Notes under the pieces: model-generated
What the model was told of the DNA's origin: nothing
The model's input: only the letters and a program-made list of their open reading frames with translations
Databases searched by the model: none
Assembly (NCBI RefSeq): GCF_017831975.1
Contig: NZ_JAFDSS010000001.1
Location: forward strand, 372,001-436,000
From: Microbacterium terrae
GTDB taxonomy: Bacteria; Actinomycetota; Actinomycetes; Actinomycetales; Microbacteriaceae
DNA length: 64,000 nucleotides
Reading direction: 5' to 3'
Translations under genes and position numbers: made by a program
Shown here: piece after piece, positions 36,170 to 45,758 of the stretch
Layout: the number at the start of each line of letters is the position of its first letter
Position numbering within the stretch: the stretch's first letter is position 1

Positions 36170-37111
36170 GTGCTGCTCAACGTTCTGAAACAACTGGGAA
36201 GATCCATCGCGGTCTTCCTGGTGGTGACCTTCGTCACATTCGCCCTGATGTACGGGAACGGATGGGGTATCGCCTCGTCCGCGCTGGGCATCGGTGCGAC
36301 CGACGAGAGCATCCAGGCGAAGATGGTGCAGCTCGGCCTCGACCGTCCACTGCTCGTGCAGTACGGCGAGTGGCTGTTCAACGTACTTACCGGCGACCTC
36401 GGTCGTTCGTTCTACAGCGGCCAGGAGGTGACCGCGGCGCTCGCGACGCGCGTCCCGGTCACCCTCTCCGTCGTCATCCCCGCGCTCATCCTGACCGCTC
36501 TCATCAGCGTTCTCCTGGGCGTGACCGCCGCAGTCAAGGGTGGGACGACTGACCGATTCGTCCAGGTGCTCTCGGTCGCGGGCACAGCGATCCCGAGCTT
36601 CATCATCGCCATCGCCCTCGTGTTCGCCTTCGCGATCAACTGGCGGATCTTCCCGGCGACCGGCTATGTGCCGTTCGACGTCGACCCGACTCTGTGGGTG
36701 CTCTCCATCGCGCTCCCGATGCTGTCCCTTCTCATCGGCGCCGTCGCCGGCGGTGCGCAGCAGTTCCGGACCGCGATGCTCGACACGCTCGGCAACGACT
36801 ACGTGCGGACGCTGAGAGCACGCGGTATGAAGGAGGGGCCGATCATCTTCCAGCACGCCCTTCGCAACGCTGCCGCTCCAGGCCTCACCGTCGTGAGCCT
36901 CACCACGTTGAGCCTCCTGGGCGGTGCGGTTTTCGTCGAACAGGTGTTCGCCCTCCCCGGGCTCGGAAAGCTGTCCGTCGAGTCGGCCAAGAGCAGTGAT
37001 GTGCCGATGGTGATGGGCACCGTCCTGGTGTTCACCCTCATCGTGCTCATCGTCAACTTCGCATCGGATCTCGCGATCCAGGCTCTCAACCCGAAGGCGC
37101 GCGCACGATGA
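36170..37111 (+). CDS. ABC transporter permease (DppB-like)
   Basis: A 313-residue membrane subunit, the same length as its paralogue at 23121. About six hydrophobic segments are present and the cytoplasmic loop RARGMKEGPIIFQHALRNAA matches the EAA loop of DppB. The GTG at 36170 has GAAAGG upstream. Its stop overlaps the ATG of the fused permease-ATPase (ATGA), so translation is coupled. Unlike the first operon, no hairpin separates it from the binding-protein gene. Confidence 0.92.
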   Translation: MLLNVLKQLGRSIAVFLVVTFVTFALMYGNGWGIASSALGIGATDESIQAKMVQLGLDRPLLVQYGEWLFNVLTGDLGRSFYSGQEVTAALATRVPVTLSVVIPALILTALISVLLGVTAAVKGGTTDRFVQVLSVAGTAIPSFIIAIALVFAFAINWRIFPATGYVPFDVDPTLWVLSIALPMLSLLIGAVAGGAQQFRTAMLDTLGNDYVRTLRARGMKEGPIIFQHALRNAAAPGLTVVSLTTLSLLGGAVFVEQVFALPGLGKLSVESAKSSDVPMVMGTVLVFTLIVLIVNFASDLAIQALNPKARAR

Positions 37112-38910
37112 CCATCGAAGAAGTCGTCCCGACCGTCGACCCGCACGGGGTCGTGCCCGACCACAGCCGGCGGTTCGCAGCACTGCGAAAGCTTCTGCGC
37201 AATCCGATGGCGGTCCTCGCCATCGTCTGGTTCGCGATCGTCCTCCTCGCCGCAGTGCTCGCGCCCTGGATCACGTCCGGTCCTGCGACGAAGGTGGATC
37301 TGGCGATCGCCAATCTTCCGCCATTCAGCCCTGGGCACCCCCTGGGCGGAGACGCCGCGGGCCGAGACATCCTCGACCGGCTGATCTGGGGCGCGCAGAC
37401 CACCGTCGTCGGCATCGCCATCGTGACGATCGTGTCGCTCGTCGTCGGCGTCACCACCGGCCTGGTCGCGGGCTTCTACCGTGGCAGGTTCGAGTCGACC
37501 TCCAACTTCGTCATCGACATCATCATGTCGCTGCCGGGCATCGTCCTGATGATCGCGCTCTACTCGCTCACGGGGCCGAACATCAACCTCGCGCTGGCGG
37601 TGTTCGGGTTCATCATCGCCCCCACCTACTACCGGCTCGTCCGCTCGATCGTCGTGACCGTCCGCAACGAACTCTACGTCGACGCAGCACGGGTCGTCGG
37701 GCTGTCCGACATCCGGATCGTCGGACGCCACGTGCTGTGGGCGGTCCGCGCTCCCATCATCATCCAGACCGCGTTCACAATGGCCGCGGCAGTGGGATTC
37801 GAAGCCGGATTGACGTTCATCGGTCTCGGCGACCCGACGAGCTCGTCCTGGGGCGTCATGCTCCAGCAGTCGTTCACCTCTATCTACAACAACCCCGTCG
37901 CAGTCGTCTGGCCGGCCCTGACGATCAGCATCACGGTGCTCGCTCTGATCCTCTTCGGCAACGCGCTGAGCGACGTCCTCCAGTCGTCGGCGCGGAGCAA
38001 GGCGCTCTCGCGGCGCAAGCGTGAGGCTGCCATCGCCGCATCGGTCGCGACTCTGAGGGAAGCCGACACACGCAAGGTCGGACACACCGAGCTGAGCAGC
38101 TCGGATGACGTGATATTGGCGATCCGAGATCTGCGTATCGGCTATCCCAAGCCGGATGGCACGGTGACGGAGGTCGTGCACGGTGCCGATCTCGATATTC
38201 GACGGGGCGAGATCCACGGACTCGTGGGCGAGTCCGGCTCGGGCAAGTCTCAGATGGCGTTCTCGACTCTGGGCATTCTGCCGCGCGAGGCGATCATCCT
38301 CGGCGGCAGCGTGTATCTCGACGGTGATGACCTGCTCGCCGACCCGAAGAAGCAGCGCGCTGCGCGCGGCACCCGCATCGGATACGTCCCGCAGGAGCCG
38401 ATGTCGAACCTCGACGGAACCTTCACGATCGGGCGCCAGCTGATCAAGGGCCTGCGCGCATCGCGGCCGATGTCGAAGGCGGAGGCGGAGAAGAAGATCC
38501 TCGGGCTCCTCGAACGCGTCGGTATCCGTGATGCCAAACGGGTGATGGCCATGTACCCCCACGAGATCTCGGGAGGCATGGCGCAGCGCGTCCTCATCTG
38601 CGGTGCGATCGCCTCCGATCCTGACATCATCGTCGCCGACGAGCCCACGACAGCTCTCGACGTCACCATTCAGGCCGAGGTGCTCGAGATCCTGCGCGGT
38701 CTCAGCGAGGAGCGTGGTCTGGCGGTCCTCATCGTGACCCACAACCTCGGCGTGGTGGCCGATCTCTGCGACACGGTCAGCGTCATGAAGGACGGGCAGA
38801 TCGTCGAGAAGGCTGACGTGGAAGACATCTTCGAGAAGCCCGAGCAGGAGTACACCAGGCGGCTGCTGTCCTCTTCGCGCAGCGTCGAGCTGATGGAGGA
38901 TGGCGCATGA
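37108..38910 (+). CDS. Fused ABC permease-ATPase (DppC-DppD-like)
   Basis: A 600-residue fusion with the same layout as the protein at 24059. The DppC-type permease part (to about residue 310) includes AARVVGLSDIRIVGRHVLWA. The ATPase part has Walker A GESGSGKSQ near residue 374, signature SGGMAQR, Walker B IIVADEPTTALD and THNL. A linker of roughly 30 residues rich in Arg, Lys and Ala joins the two. ATGA overlaps tie it to both neighbours. One polypeptide thus supplies a channel half and a motor subunit. Confidence 0.93.
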   Translation: MTIEEVVPTVDPHGVVPDHSRRFAALRKLLRNPMAVLAIVWFAIVLLAAVLAPWITSGPATKVDLAIANLPPFSPGHPLGGDAAGRDILDRLIWGAQTTVVGIAIVTIVSLVVGVTTGLVAGFYRGRFESTSNFVIDIIMSLPGIVLMIALYSLTGPNINLALAVFGFIIAPTYYRLVRSIVVTVRNELYVDAARVVGLSDIRIVGRHVLWAVRAPIIIQTAFTMAAAVGFEAGLTFIGLGDPTSSSWGVMLQQSFTSIYNNPVAVVWPALTISITVLALILFGNALSDVLQSSARSKALSRRKREAAIAASVATLREADTRKVGHTELSSSDDVILAIRDLRIGYPKPDGTVTEVVHGADLDIRRGEIHGLVGESGSGKSQMAFSTLGILPREAIILGGSVYLDGDDLLADPKKQRAARGTRIGYVPQEPMSNLDGTFTIGRQLIKGLRASRPMSKAEAEKKILGLLERVGIRDAKRVMAMYPHEISGGMAQRVLICGAIASDPDIIVADEPTTALDVTIQAEVLEILRGLSEERGLAVLIVTHNLGVVADLCDTVSVMKDGQIVEKADVEDIFEKPEQEYTRRLLSSSRSVELMEDGA

Positions 38911-39743
38911 ACGAACCGATTCTCAAGGTCGAAGACCTGGTCGTCCGTTTCCCCGGCAAGAGCCGGAGGGCCCCCGTCGAGGTGATCCACGGTGTGTCGC
39001 TCGATCTGCATGCCGGCGAGACGCTGAGCCTCGTCGGCGAGTCCGGGTCAGGCAAGACCACGATCGGGCGGGCGATCCTGGGTCTCGCTCCCGTCAGCGA
39101 GGGACGCGTCGAGTTCCGCGGTGAAACGATCAGCAACGTACCGCGGGCGAGGCGTCGGAAGATCGCCTCCGACATCCAGGTCGTCTTCCAAGACCCGTAT
39201 ACCTCGCTCAACCCCTCCATGACGATCGAGAGCATCCTCGTCGAGCCGCTCGCGGCAGCAGGCATCACGGGCGGTGCCGGCCGAGTCCGCACGTTGCTCG
39301 ATGCCGTGGGCCTGCCCTCCGACGCCGGGCGCCGCTACCCGCGAGAGTTCTCCGGGGGCCAGCGTCAGCGCATCGCGATCGCGCGCGCCCTGGCTCTCGA
39401 CCCCGCGGTGATCATCTGCGATGAGCCGACCAGTGCCCTCGACGTGACCACGCAGGCGACGGTCCTCGGTCTGTTCAAGGAGCTTCAGGAGCGGACCGGA
39501 GTCGCTTACCTGTTCATCAGTCACGACCTCGGAGTCGTGAACTCGATCAGCGACCGAATCGCCGTGCTGTACCAGGGCGACATCGTCGAACTGGGGCCGG
39601 CGCATCAGGTCGCGACCGCCCCGACTCACCCGTATACGCGCCGACTTCAGATGGCCGCGCCGGTGGCCGATCCGAAGAAGCAGCGCGCGCGCCGCGCAGA
39701 ACGGCTTCGCGTGCTCAGCGAGACGGGCGACCTCGCGGTCTGA
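38907..39743 (+). CDS. ABC transporter ATP-binding protein (DppF-like)
   Basis: A 278-residue ATPase with Walker A GESGSGKTT, signature FSGGQRQR, Walker B VIICDEPTSALD and switch His in SHDL; the C-terminal HPYTRRLQMAAP tail is typical. Its length equals that of the paralogue at 25870. The ATG overlaps the upstream stop (ATGA). The GH78 gene begins 74 bp downstream with its own ribosome-binding site and no terminator between, so they are probably co-transcribed. Confidence 0.93.
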   Translation: MNEPILKVEDLVVRFPGKSRRAPVEVIHGVSLDLHAGETLSLVGESGSGKTTIGRAILGLAPVSEGRVEFRGETISNVPRARRRKIASDIQVVFQDPYTSLNPSMTIESILVEPLAAAGITGGAGRVRTLLDAVGLPSDAGRRYPREFSGGQRQRIAIARALALDPAVIICDEPTSALDVTTQATVLGLFKELQERTGVAYLFISHDLGVVNSISDRIAVLYQGDIVELGPAHQVATAPTHPYTRRLQMAAPVADPKKQRARRAERLRVLSETGDLAV

Positions 39744-39817
39744 TCACCGTCGAGCCGCATCCACACTTCCCCCCACCGAGTGCCTCGCCGGCGGCGCTGC
39801 CCCCTCAGGAGAACGAA

Positions 39818-42655
39818 ATGACCCAGACCGCCACGCCGAGCGCCCCCCGATTCGAACACTTCCCCCGTGCGCCCCGCGTTCTCGGGGTCGGCACGCCCGC
39901 GCCGCGGCTGACATGGTCGATCACCGGCGCCAGCAGCGGATTCGCGCAGGCGGCGTACGAGATCGAGGTCACCATCGGGAACCGGGTGTCGTCCGCAGTG
40001 GTGGAGGGCGACGAGCAGGTTCTGGTGCCATGGCCCGTCCTACCCTTGACCTCTCGCGCGACGGCAGCTGTCCGCGTGCGTGTGCGCGACGCCGCCGACT
40101 GGGGGCCGTGGAGCGATTCGTCGACCGTCGAGGTCGGGCTCCTCGACGCCGCGGACTGGGAGGCTCAGTTCGTCAGCCCGGTCGGCATCGCCGGACTCGA
40201 TGAGCCTGCGCCCATCGTCTCGCGTACATTCGAGATCCCGGGGGAGGTCCGATCCGCCCGTCTGTACGCGACAGCGCACGGCATCTATCAGGCATCTGTC
40301 AACGGCACGCCCGTCGACGACACGGTCCTCGCTCCGGGGTGGACGTCGTACGACGACCGTCTCCGATACCACACCTATGACGTCACGCAGTTGGTGCGTG
40401 AAGGAGCGAACGATTTCTCCGCCCTTCTCGGCAACGGCTGGTACCGCGGCTATCTCAGCTACATGGGGGAGCGAGCTCTCTACGGCGAGCGCGTGGCGTT
40501 GTGCGCGCAGCTCGAAGTGGTCACTGAAGACGGCGCGATCCACGTGATCGCCACCGACACGACCTGGACGGCGCACGAGAGCCAGATCATCTCCGACGAC
40601 CTGTACAACGGGCAGACCGCCGACCTTCGGCGCGATCCGACGCAGGCGCCGCGCGTGCCGGTGGAGATCGTGCCTGCCGGGACGGACGCGCTCGTTGCGC
40701 CCGACGGTCCGCCGGTGCGCCCGACGGGGTACATCGCCGCCCAGAAGGTGTGGATCTCGCCCGCAGGTCGCACCCTGATCGACTTCGGTCAGAACGCGGT
40801 CGGCTGGGTGCGCGTGCGCACACGCGGGCTCCCTGCAGGCACCGAGGTCGTGGTCCGCCACGCGGAGGTGCTCGAGAACGACGAACTCGGAACCCGCCCG
40901 CTGCGCAGCGCCAAGGCGACCGACGTCTACACCCTCGCCGGCACGGGTGAGGAGGTGCTCGAGCCCGTGCTGACCCTGCACGGCTTCCGCTACGCCGATG
41001 TGACCGGTATCCCAGATCTCACGTCCGAAGACGTCACGATGGTGCTCATCGGCACCGATCTCGAACGCACCGGCTGGTTCGACTCGTCGCACGAACTGCT
41101 CAACCAGCTTCATGAGAACGTCGTGTGGTCCACCCGCGGGAACTTCGTGGACATCCCCACCGACTGCCCCCAGCGCAACGAGCGGCTCGGTTGGACAGGC
41201 GATCTGCAGGTGTTCGGACCGACTGCACAGTACCTCTACGACGTCTCAGGGCTCGTGACATCGTGGCTCGCTGATCTGGCGGCCGAGCAGTACCCGACCG
41301 GTGCCGTGCCGCACGTCATCCCGAACACGGTCCGCGATCGCGTCGACGACCCTGCGACGGCCGCGTGGGGCGACGCCGCGACCCTCGTGCCGTGGAACCT
41401 CTTCCTGCGCACGGGTGATGCCGGCATCCTGCGTCGTCAGCTGCACAGCATGCGCGCCTGGGTCGACCACGTCGAGGAGCTCGCCGGCGAGGATCTGCTG
41501 TGGAACAGCGGGTTCCAGTTCGGCGACTGGCTCGACCCCTCGGCGTCGCCGCACGACCCGGCTGACGCGAAGGCGGCGGCCGAGGTAGTCGCCACCGCTC
41601 ATTTCGCCCGCTCGGCAGAGGTCGTCTCCGAGGCGGCCGAGGTGATCGGCGAGCGCGAAGTCGCCGCACGCTATGCCGAGCTCGCAGAACGGGTGCGCGC
41701 CGCCTTCGTCGCCGCGTACGTCACACCGAGTGGTCGCCTCATGTCGGAGGCGCAGACGACGTACGCGCTGGCGCTCGAGTGGGGCCTGCTGCCCACCGAG
41801 GCGCAGCGATCCGTGGCGGGCGGTCGGCTCGCGGACCTCGTGCGCAAGAGCGGCTTCCGCATCGCCACCGGCTTCGTGGGCACGCCGCTGGTCTGCGATG
41901 CATTGATCGGTGCCGGACATGCGGACGTGGCCTACCGGCTCCTCTTCCAGACGGCATGCCCGTCATGGCTGTACCCCGTCACCATGGGTGCGACCACGAT
42001 CTGGGAGCGCTGGGACAGTATGCTGCCCGACGGGTCGATCAACCCGGGCGAGATGACCTCGTTCAATCACTACGCGCTCGGCGCGGTCGCCGACACTCTG
42101 CACCGATCCATCGCCGGTCTGGAGCCCGCCGCACCCGGGTACCGCCGCGTGCGGATCGCCCCGCTTCCCCCGAAGCAGCTCTCGCGGGCATCCGCGCGTC
42201 ACGTGAGCCCCTACGGGGATATCTCGGTCGGATGGGAGCGCGTCGACGGCGCGATCGTCGTGACGGCATCCCTCCCCGTCGGCGTAGGAGGCGACGTCGT
42301 GCTTCCGGGATCGGGTGAGACGTTCGCAATCGGCCACGGCACGCACACGTGGACCGTGGCGATCTCCGAGCAGCCTGCACACCGAGACTTCACCGGCGCG
42401 ACGATCCGCGACCTCCTGGACGAGGGCGAAGCATGGCAGCGCACCGTCGAGGCTCTCATGCGCGTCGGTCTGGTTCCCGAAGGGGAGCTGCAGGCGCTGC
42501 GGCTGGTGGCGACGGCGATGGATGCCCCGGCGGCGGAGGTGTCGTACATCATCGCCGAGCACATCGAAGGCGGCCGAGGGTACATCGACCGCAGCCACGA
42601 GGTGCACGCCAAGGTCGCAGCGATCTTGGGCGCTGCCGCCCCCGTCCCCGCCTGA
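39818..42655 (+). CDS. Glycoside hydrolase family 78 alpha-L-rhamnosidase
   Basis: A 945-residue GH78 enzyme without signal peptide. N-terminal beta domains include APGWTSYDDRLRYHTYDVT; the (alpha/alpha)6 barrel carries the general acid in DCPQRNERLGWTGD (Glu near residue 455) and the second Glu in TTIWERWDSMLPDG. NPGEMTSFNHYALGAV is also diagnostic. An extra, mainly helical tail of about 90 residues (from 853) follows the usual C-terminal beta domain. AGGAG precedes the ATG. It removes alpha-L-rhamnose from plant glycosides, pectin side chains or similar oligosaccharides brought in by the upstream ABC system. Confidence 0.94.
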   Translation: MTQTATPSAPRFEHFPRAPRVLGVGTPAPRLTWSITGASSGFAQAAYEIEVTIGNRVSSAVVEGDEQVLVPWPVLPLTSRATAAVRVRVRDAADWGPWSDSSTVEVGLLDAADWEAQFVSPVGIAGLDEPAPIVSRTFEIPGEVRSARLYATAHGIYQASVNGTPVDDTVLAPGWTSYDDRLRYHTYDVTQLVREGANDFSALLGNGWYRGYLSYMGERALYGERVALCAQLEVVTEDGAIHVIATDTTWTAHESQIISDDLYNGQTADLRRDPTQAPRVPVEIVPAGTDALVAPDGPPVRPTGYIAAQKVWISPAGRTLIDFGQNAVGWVRVRTRGLPAGTEVVVRHAEVLENDELGTRPLRSAKATDVYTLAGTGEEVLEPVLTLHGFRYADVTGIPDLTSEDVTMVLIGTDLERTGWFDSSHELLNQLHENVVWSTRGNFVDIPTDCPQRNERLGWTGDLQVFGPTAQYLYDVSGLVTSWLADLAAEQYPTGAVPHVIPNTVRDRVDDPATAAWGDAATLVPWNLFLRTGDAGILRRQLHSMRAWVDHVEELAGEDLLWNSGFQFGDWLDPSASPHDPADAKAAAEVVATAHFARSAEVVSEAAEVIGEREVAARYAELAERVRAAFVAAYVTPSGRLMSEAQTTYALALEWGLLPTEAQRSVAGGRLADLVRKSGFRIATGFVGTPLVCDALIGAGHADVAYRLLFQTACPSWLYPVTMGATTIWERWDSMLPDGSINPGEMTSFNHYALGAVADTLHRSIAGLEPAAPGYRRVRIAPLPPKQLSRASARHVSPYGDISVGWERVDGAIVVTASLPVGVGGDVVLPGSGETFAIGHGTHTWTVAISEQPAHRDFTGATIRDLLDEGEAWQRTVEALMRVGLVPEGELQALRLVATAMDAPAAEVSYIIAEHIEGGRGYIDRSHEVHAKVAAILGAAAPVPA

Positions 42656-42680
42656 CATCGACTCTGAGGACTGGATCCAC

Positions 42681-44159
42681 ATGCTGAACCCCATTGCCGT
42701 CACGCCGGGCAACTCATCGATCACTCCCATCGTGCCGGGCTTCCACCCGGACCCGACCGTCTGCAGGGTCGGCGACGACTACTACCTCGCGACGTCGAGT
42801 TTCGAGTACTTCCCCGCGGTGCCGGTCTTCCACAGCACCGATCTCCTGACATGGACCCAGATCGGGAACATCCTCACCACACGCGAGCAGTTCGTCGAGG
42901 GAGAGGGACGTCCGTCGCTCGGCGTCTGGGCGGGAACGCTGCGTCACCGCGACGGCAGGTTCTACTACATCACCACAAACGTCTCCGACATCGACAGCGG
43001 TCAGATCATCGTGACCGCCACTGATCCGGCGGGGCCGTGGAGCGAGCCTGTCCACGTCCGTGACGCGATCGGCATCGATCCCGACATTTGCTGGGATGAT
43101 GACGGCACGTGCCTCGTGACGTGGCATCGGTTCAACTTCGACGTAGGTGGCATCGACGTCCACCAGGCACCGGTCGACCCTTCGACAGGCGAGATGCTGA
43201 AGCCGTCGTACGAGGTCTGGTCTGGCAGTGGTCTTCCATCGGCCGAGGGCCCGCACCTCTACCGCATCGGCGAGTGGTGGTATCTCCTCTACGCAGAAGG
43301 GGGCACGGAGCGCGGTCACTGCGCGACCGTCGCGCGCGCCCGACGACCCGAGGGCCCGTACGAGGGATGCCCCGCCAATCCCGTCCTCACACGACGCAGC
43401 ACCAACACTCCCGTCCACAACACCGGGCACGCCGATCTCGTGCAGACGGCATCCGGCGACTGGGCCGCGGTGTATCTCGGGGTGCGGCCGCGAGGCGGCA
43501 CCCCGGGCTTCCACATGCTCGGACGTGAGACCTTCCTGTCGGGTATCGACTGGGAAGACGGCTGGCCGGTGTTCGTCACTGACCGGTACACCGTTCCGGA
43601 GGGCCTCACCGGGTTCGTCGAAGACTTCGTCGACGCGGATCTTCAACCACGGTGGGTCGTCCCTTCCGGAACGCTCGACGATATCGAGCGCGACCCGGCG
43701 ACCGGGGTTACGGTCCCGCCGACCCGACGACTCTGCGTTCGCGTGCGTGACCTGTCGTGGGAAGCGATCGCCGACCTCGTCGGCGACGGCTCGTTCGAGG
43801 TCCGCATCGATCCGCTCCACAACTACCGTGTCGATGTGGTCGACGGTGAGGCCGTCGCGGTCGCGACGATCGGCGGTCGCGAGCAGACGGTCGGAGTCGC
43901 GGCGCTGTCTGGGGGCGAGGCGACGCGAGTGCGCCTGCGTGCCGAGGCGCCGCCGCGCCAGGAGGTTCCGCTCGGGGTCCCCGCCCCCGACCTGATCGTG
44001 CTCGAGTTCGAGCGGGCCGACGGCTGGGTCGAGCTCGCTCGCCTGGACGGTCGTTACCTCAGCACCGAGGTCGCGAGCGGATTCACCGGTCGTGTCCTCG
44101 CGGTCGGCAGCGATGCCCGCGCCACCACGGCGCGTCGCATCGAGTACCGTCCGCTCTGA
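42681..44159 (+). CDS. Glycoside hydrolase family 43 (beta-xylosidase/arabinofuranosidase)
   Basis: A 492-residue GH43 protein with the same layout as the one at 12731. The base Asp is in GFHPDPT (about residues 20-26), the second Asp in DPDICWDDDG, and the acid Glu in AEGPHLYRIGEWWYLL; a beta-sandwich follows from about residue 310. The ATG at 42681 lies 25 bp after the GH78 stop with GAGGA upstream. No signal peptide, so it is cytoplasmic. It should remove xylose or arabinose from the oligosaccharides treated by GH78. The gene just after it survives only as a fragment. Confidence 0.92.
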   Translation: MLNPIAVTPGNSSITPIVPGFHPDPTVCRVGDDYYLATSSFEYFPAVPVFHSTDLLTWTQIGNILTTREQFVEGEGRPSLGVWAGTLRHRDGRFYYITTNVSDIDSGQIIVTATDPAGPWSEPVHVRDAIGIDPDICWDDDGTCLVTWHRFNFDVGGIDVHQAPVDPSTGEMLKPSYEVWSGSGLPSAEGPHLYRIGEWWYLLYAEGGTERGHCATVARARRPEGPYEGCPANPVLTRRSTNTPVHNTGHADLVQTASGDWAAVYLGVRPRGGTPGFHMLGRETFLSGIDWEDGWPVFVTDRYTVPEGLTGFVEDFVDADLQPRWVVPSGTLDDIERDPATGVTVPPTRRLCVRVRDLSWEAIADLVGDGSFEVRIDPLHNYRVDVVDGEAVAVATIGGREQTVGVAALSGGEATRVRLRAEAPPRQEVPLGVPAPDLIVLEFERADGWVELARLDGRYLSTEVASGFTGRVLAVGSDARATTARRIEYRPL

Positions 44160-44204
44160 TGGACGGGCGCGCACACGCCCGCGGCAACGACGAAAGGGGC
44201 CGCT

Positions 44205-44300
44205 GTGGCGCGCTTCACCGTGCCGCTGTGGTAGCTCGGGCCCTATCCACCTGATGTGCTCGAGCCCGCGGACTTCGCCTGTTCTGGAAGGTGGTCATGT
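44205..44300 (+). pseudogene. 5' remnant of an acetyl-xylan-esterase/cephalosporin-deacetylase-like gene
   Basis: Starting at GTG 44205, ten bases after AAAGGGG, the frame reads ARFTVPLW, a TAG stop at 44232, then LGPYPPDVLEPADF. This aligns residue for residue with the usual start of AXE1/Cah-type esterases (PLxELxxYxPDVxEPADFxxFW), with the stop in place of the Glu codon. A one-base loss just after ADF would restore the expected FW. The rest of the gene is gone; up to 44389 only non-coding sequence is seen. The family removes acetyl groups from xylan-derived oligosaccharides, so an esterase step once completed this operon. Recognition rests on about 25 residues. Confidence 0.55.
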
Positions 44301-44389
44301 ACACCCGCGGGCGGGGGAGCGGGTTGAGCCTGGGCGTCACCCCCGGATCCGTATGGCGCTGGGCCCGCCGAGCGGCCGGGGGCCTGGTC

Positions 44390-45667
44390 CTAGACCATTG
44401 ACGAAGAGGCGAGCCGACGGGATGCCGCGGCCTCGAGGGAATCCCACAGCACCGCTGCCAAGCAGGTGACGACCGCCGCAGCCGCGGCGAGCAATGGCAG
44501 CACCGCCACACCCGGGCCCACGACCACCAGGCCTCCGATCACCGCGCCACCGCCGATCGCGACGTTGAAGACGGTCGTCTGCACTGCGCCTGCAAGTCGC
44601 CGCAGCTGCGGCGACGCCGTGTGCATCATGCGTGTCTGGAGCATCATGGGGAGGCCGGCGAATCCCATGCTCGAACAGATGGCGACGGCGAGCAGTGCTC
44701 CCGAGAATCCGGTTGATGCGACGACCGGGAGGAGGACCATCGACAGCGTCAGCACCGTGCCCGACAGCGCGAAAGTCGCGCGCGGGTAGCGGTCGTAGAG
44801 GTTGCCCGCGACGACGGCGCCGACCGCGCCGGCGACTCCGGTGATCATCAGGTAGAGCGGGATCATGCTGCGTTCGAAGCCGGCGACGTCCTCGAGCCAG
44901 AGCGTGGTGTACGGACCGAACGCGGTCTGTCCGAGCACGAGAACGAGGATGAGGAAGCACACCGCCGCGATCCCGATCGCGGAGCGGTCCCAGCTCGATT
45001 TCGTGGACGTCACGTTCGCGCCAGAAGTCTTCGTGCCGATGGCGGGCAGCCAGCGAACGAGCACCGCCGCGGTGGCGACGCCGGCGAGCGCCACGACGGC
45101 GAACGCGATGCGCCACCCGAACCACTCTCCGAGCATGTTGCCGATGGGAATGCCGAGAATGCCGGCGAGCGAGCCGCCGACGGCGGTGTACGCCGTAGCT
45201 CGACCGAGCTTCTCGCGCGGAACGATCTCGACCGCGTAGGTCGCCACCACGGCCCAGAAGAGCCCATGGGCCATGGCGCCCACAACCCGGGCGCCCATGA
45301 TCCATTCGAGACCCGGGGCGAGTGCGACGCCGAGGTTGCCGAGGCTCACGATCGCAAGGGAGGCGATCACCAGAGGCTTTCGCGGAGCCTTCGCGAAGGC
45401 GAGCGACAACGGCGCTGTGGTGAGCACGACGGTGAAGGCGAACACAGAGATCATCTGTCCGACGAGAGCCGCCTCAACGCCGAGATCATCGGAAATGTGT
45501 GGGACGAGCCCGCCAGGAAGGAACTCGGCGGTCTGCGCGATGAAGATCGCCGCGGCGAGCGCGAGCAGGCCGACGACGGGCAGGTCGCGAGGGCGACGGT
45601 GGGCGCGTGCGTGCGGAATCGCACGTACCCGTGTGAAAGGAGGGGAGAGTCGACGCTGCTGCTGCAT
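44390..45667 (-). CDS. MFS transporter (DHA1, sugar-efflux/AraJ-like)
   Basis: A 425-residue carrier with about twelve hydrophobic segments. The segment TAEFLPGGLVPHISDDLGV in TM1 and TM5 GGSLAGILGIPIGNMLGEW match DHA1 exporters of the AraJ/SotB kind, which expel sugars or drugs. The ATG at 45667 has no ribosome-binding site and there is no later in-frame start before TM1, so a leaderless or short-leader message is likely. It is divergent from the GH116 gene, sharing an intergenic region with two LacI-type operators. It may relieve overload by sugars released in the cell (inference). Confidence 0.88.
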   Translation of the reverse strand: MQQQRRLSPPFTRVRAIPHARAHRRPRDLPVVGLLALAAAIFIAQTAEFLPGGLVPHISDDLGVEAALVGQMISVFAFTVVLTTAPLSLAFAKAPRKPLVIASLAIVSLGNLGVALAPGLEWIMGARVVGAMAHGLFWAVVATYAVEIVPREKLGRATAYTAVGGSLAGILGIPIGNMLGEWFGWRIAFAVVALAGVATAAVLVRWLPAIGTKTSGANVTSTKSSWDRSAIGIAAVCFLILVLVLGQTAFGPYTTLWLEDVAGFERSMIPLYLMITGVAGAVGAVVAGNLYDRYPRATFALSGTVLTLSMVLLPVVASTGFSGALLAVAICSSMGFAGLPMMLQTRMMHTASPQLRRLAGAVQTTVFNVAIGGGAVIGGLVVVGPGVAVLPLLAAAAAVVTCLAAVLWDSLEAAASRRLASSSMV

Positions 45668-45758
45668 GAGGCAGGACCAAGCGGTACCCGTGCTCGCACC
45701 GGTGACCGGGGACGCGACACCGCTGTCGCGGCGGGGATCTCAATTCTACAACGGATCC

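Noticed and set aside
35324..38742. Two antisense open frames of over 600 codons opposite the second ABC operon
   Set aside because: Shadows produced by codon bias; the opposite strand encodes complete ABC subunits.
44160..44389. Possible intact small gene between GH43 and MFS
   Set aside because: The only recognisable start is stopped after nine codons and frameshifted; it is better explained as an esterase remnant.
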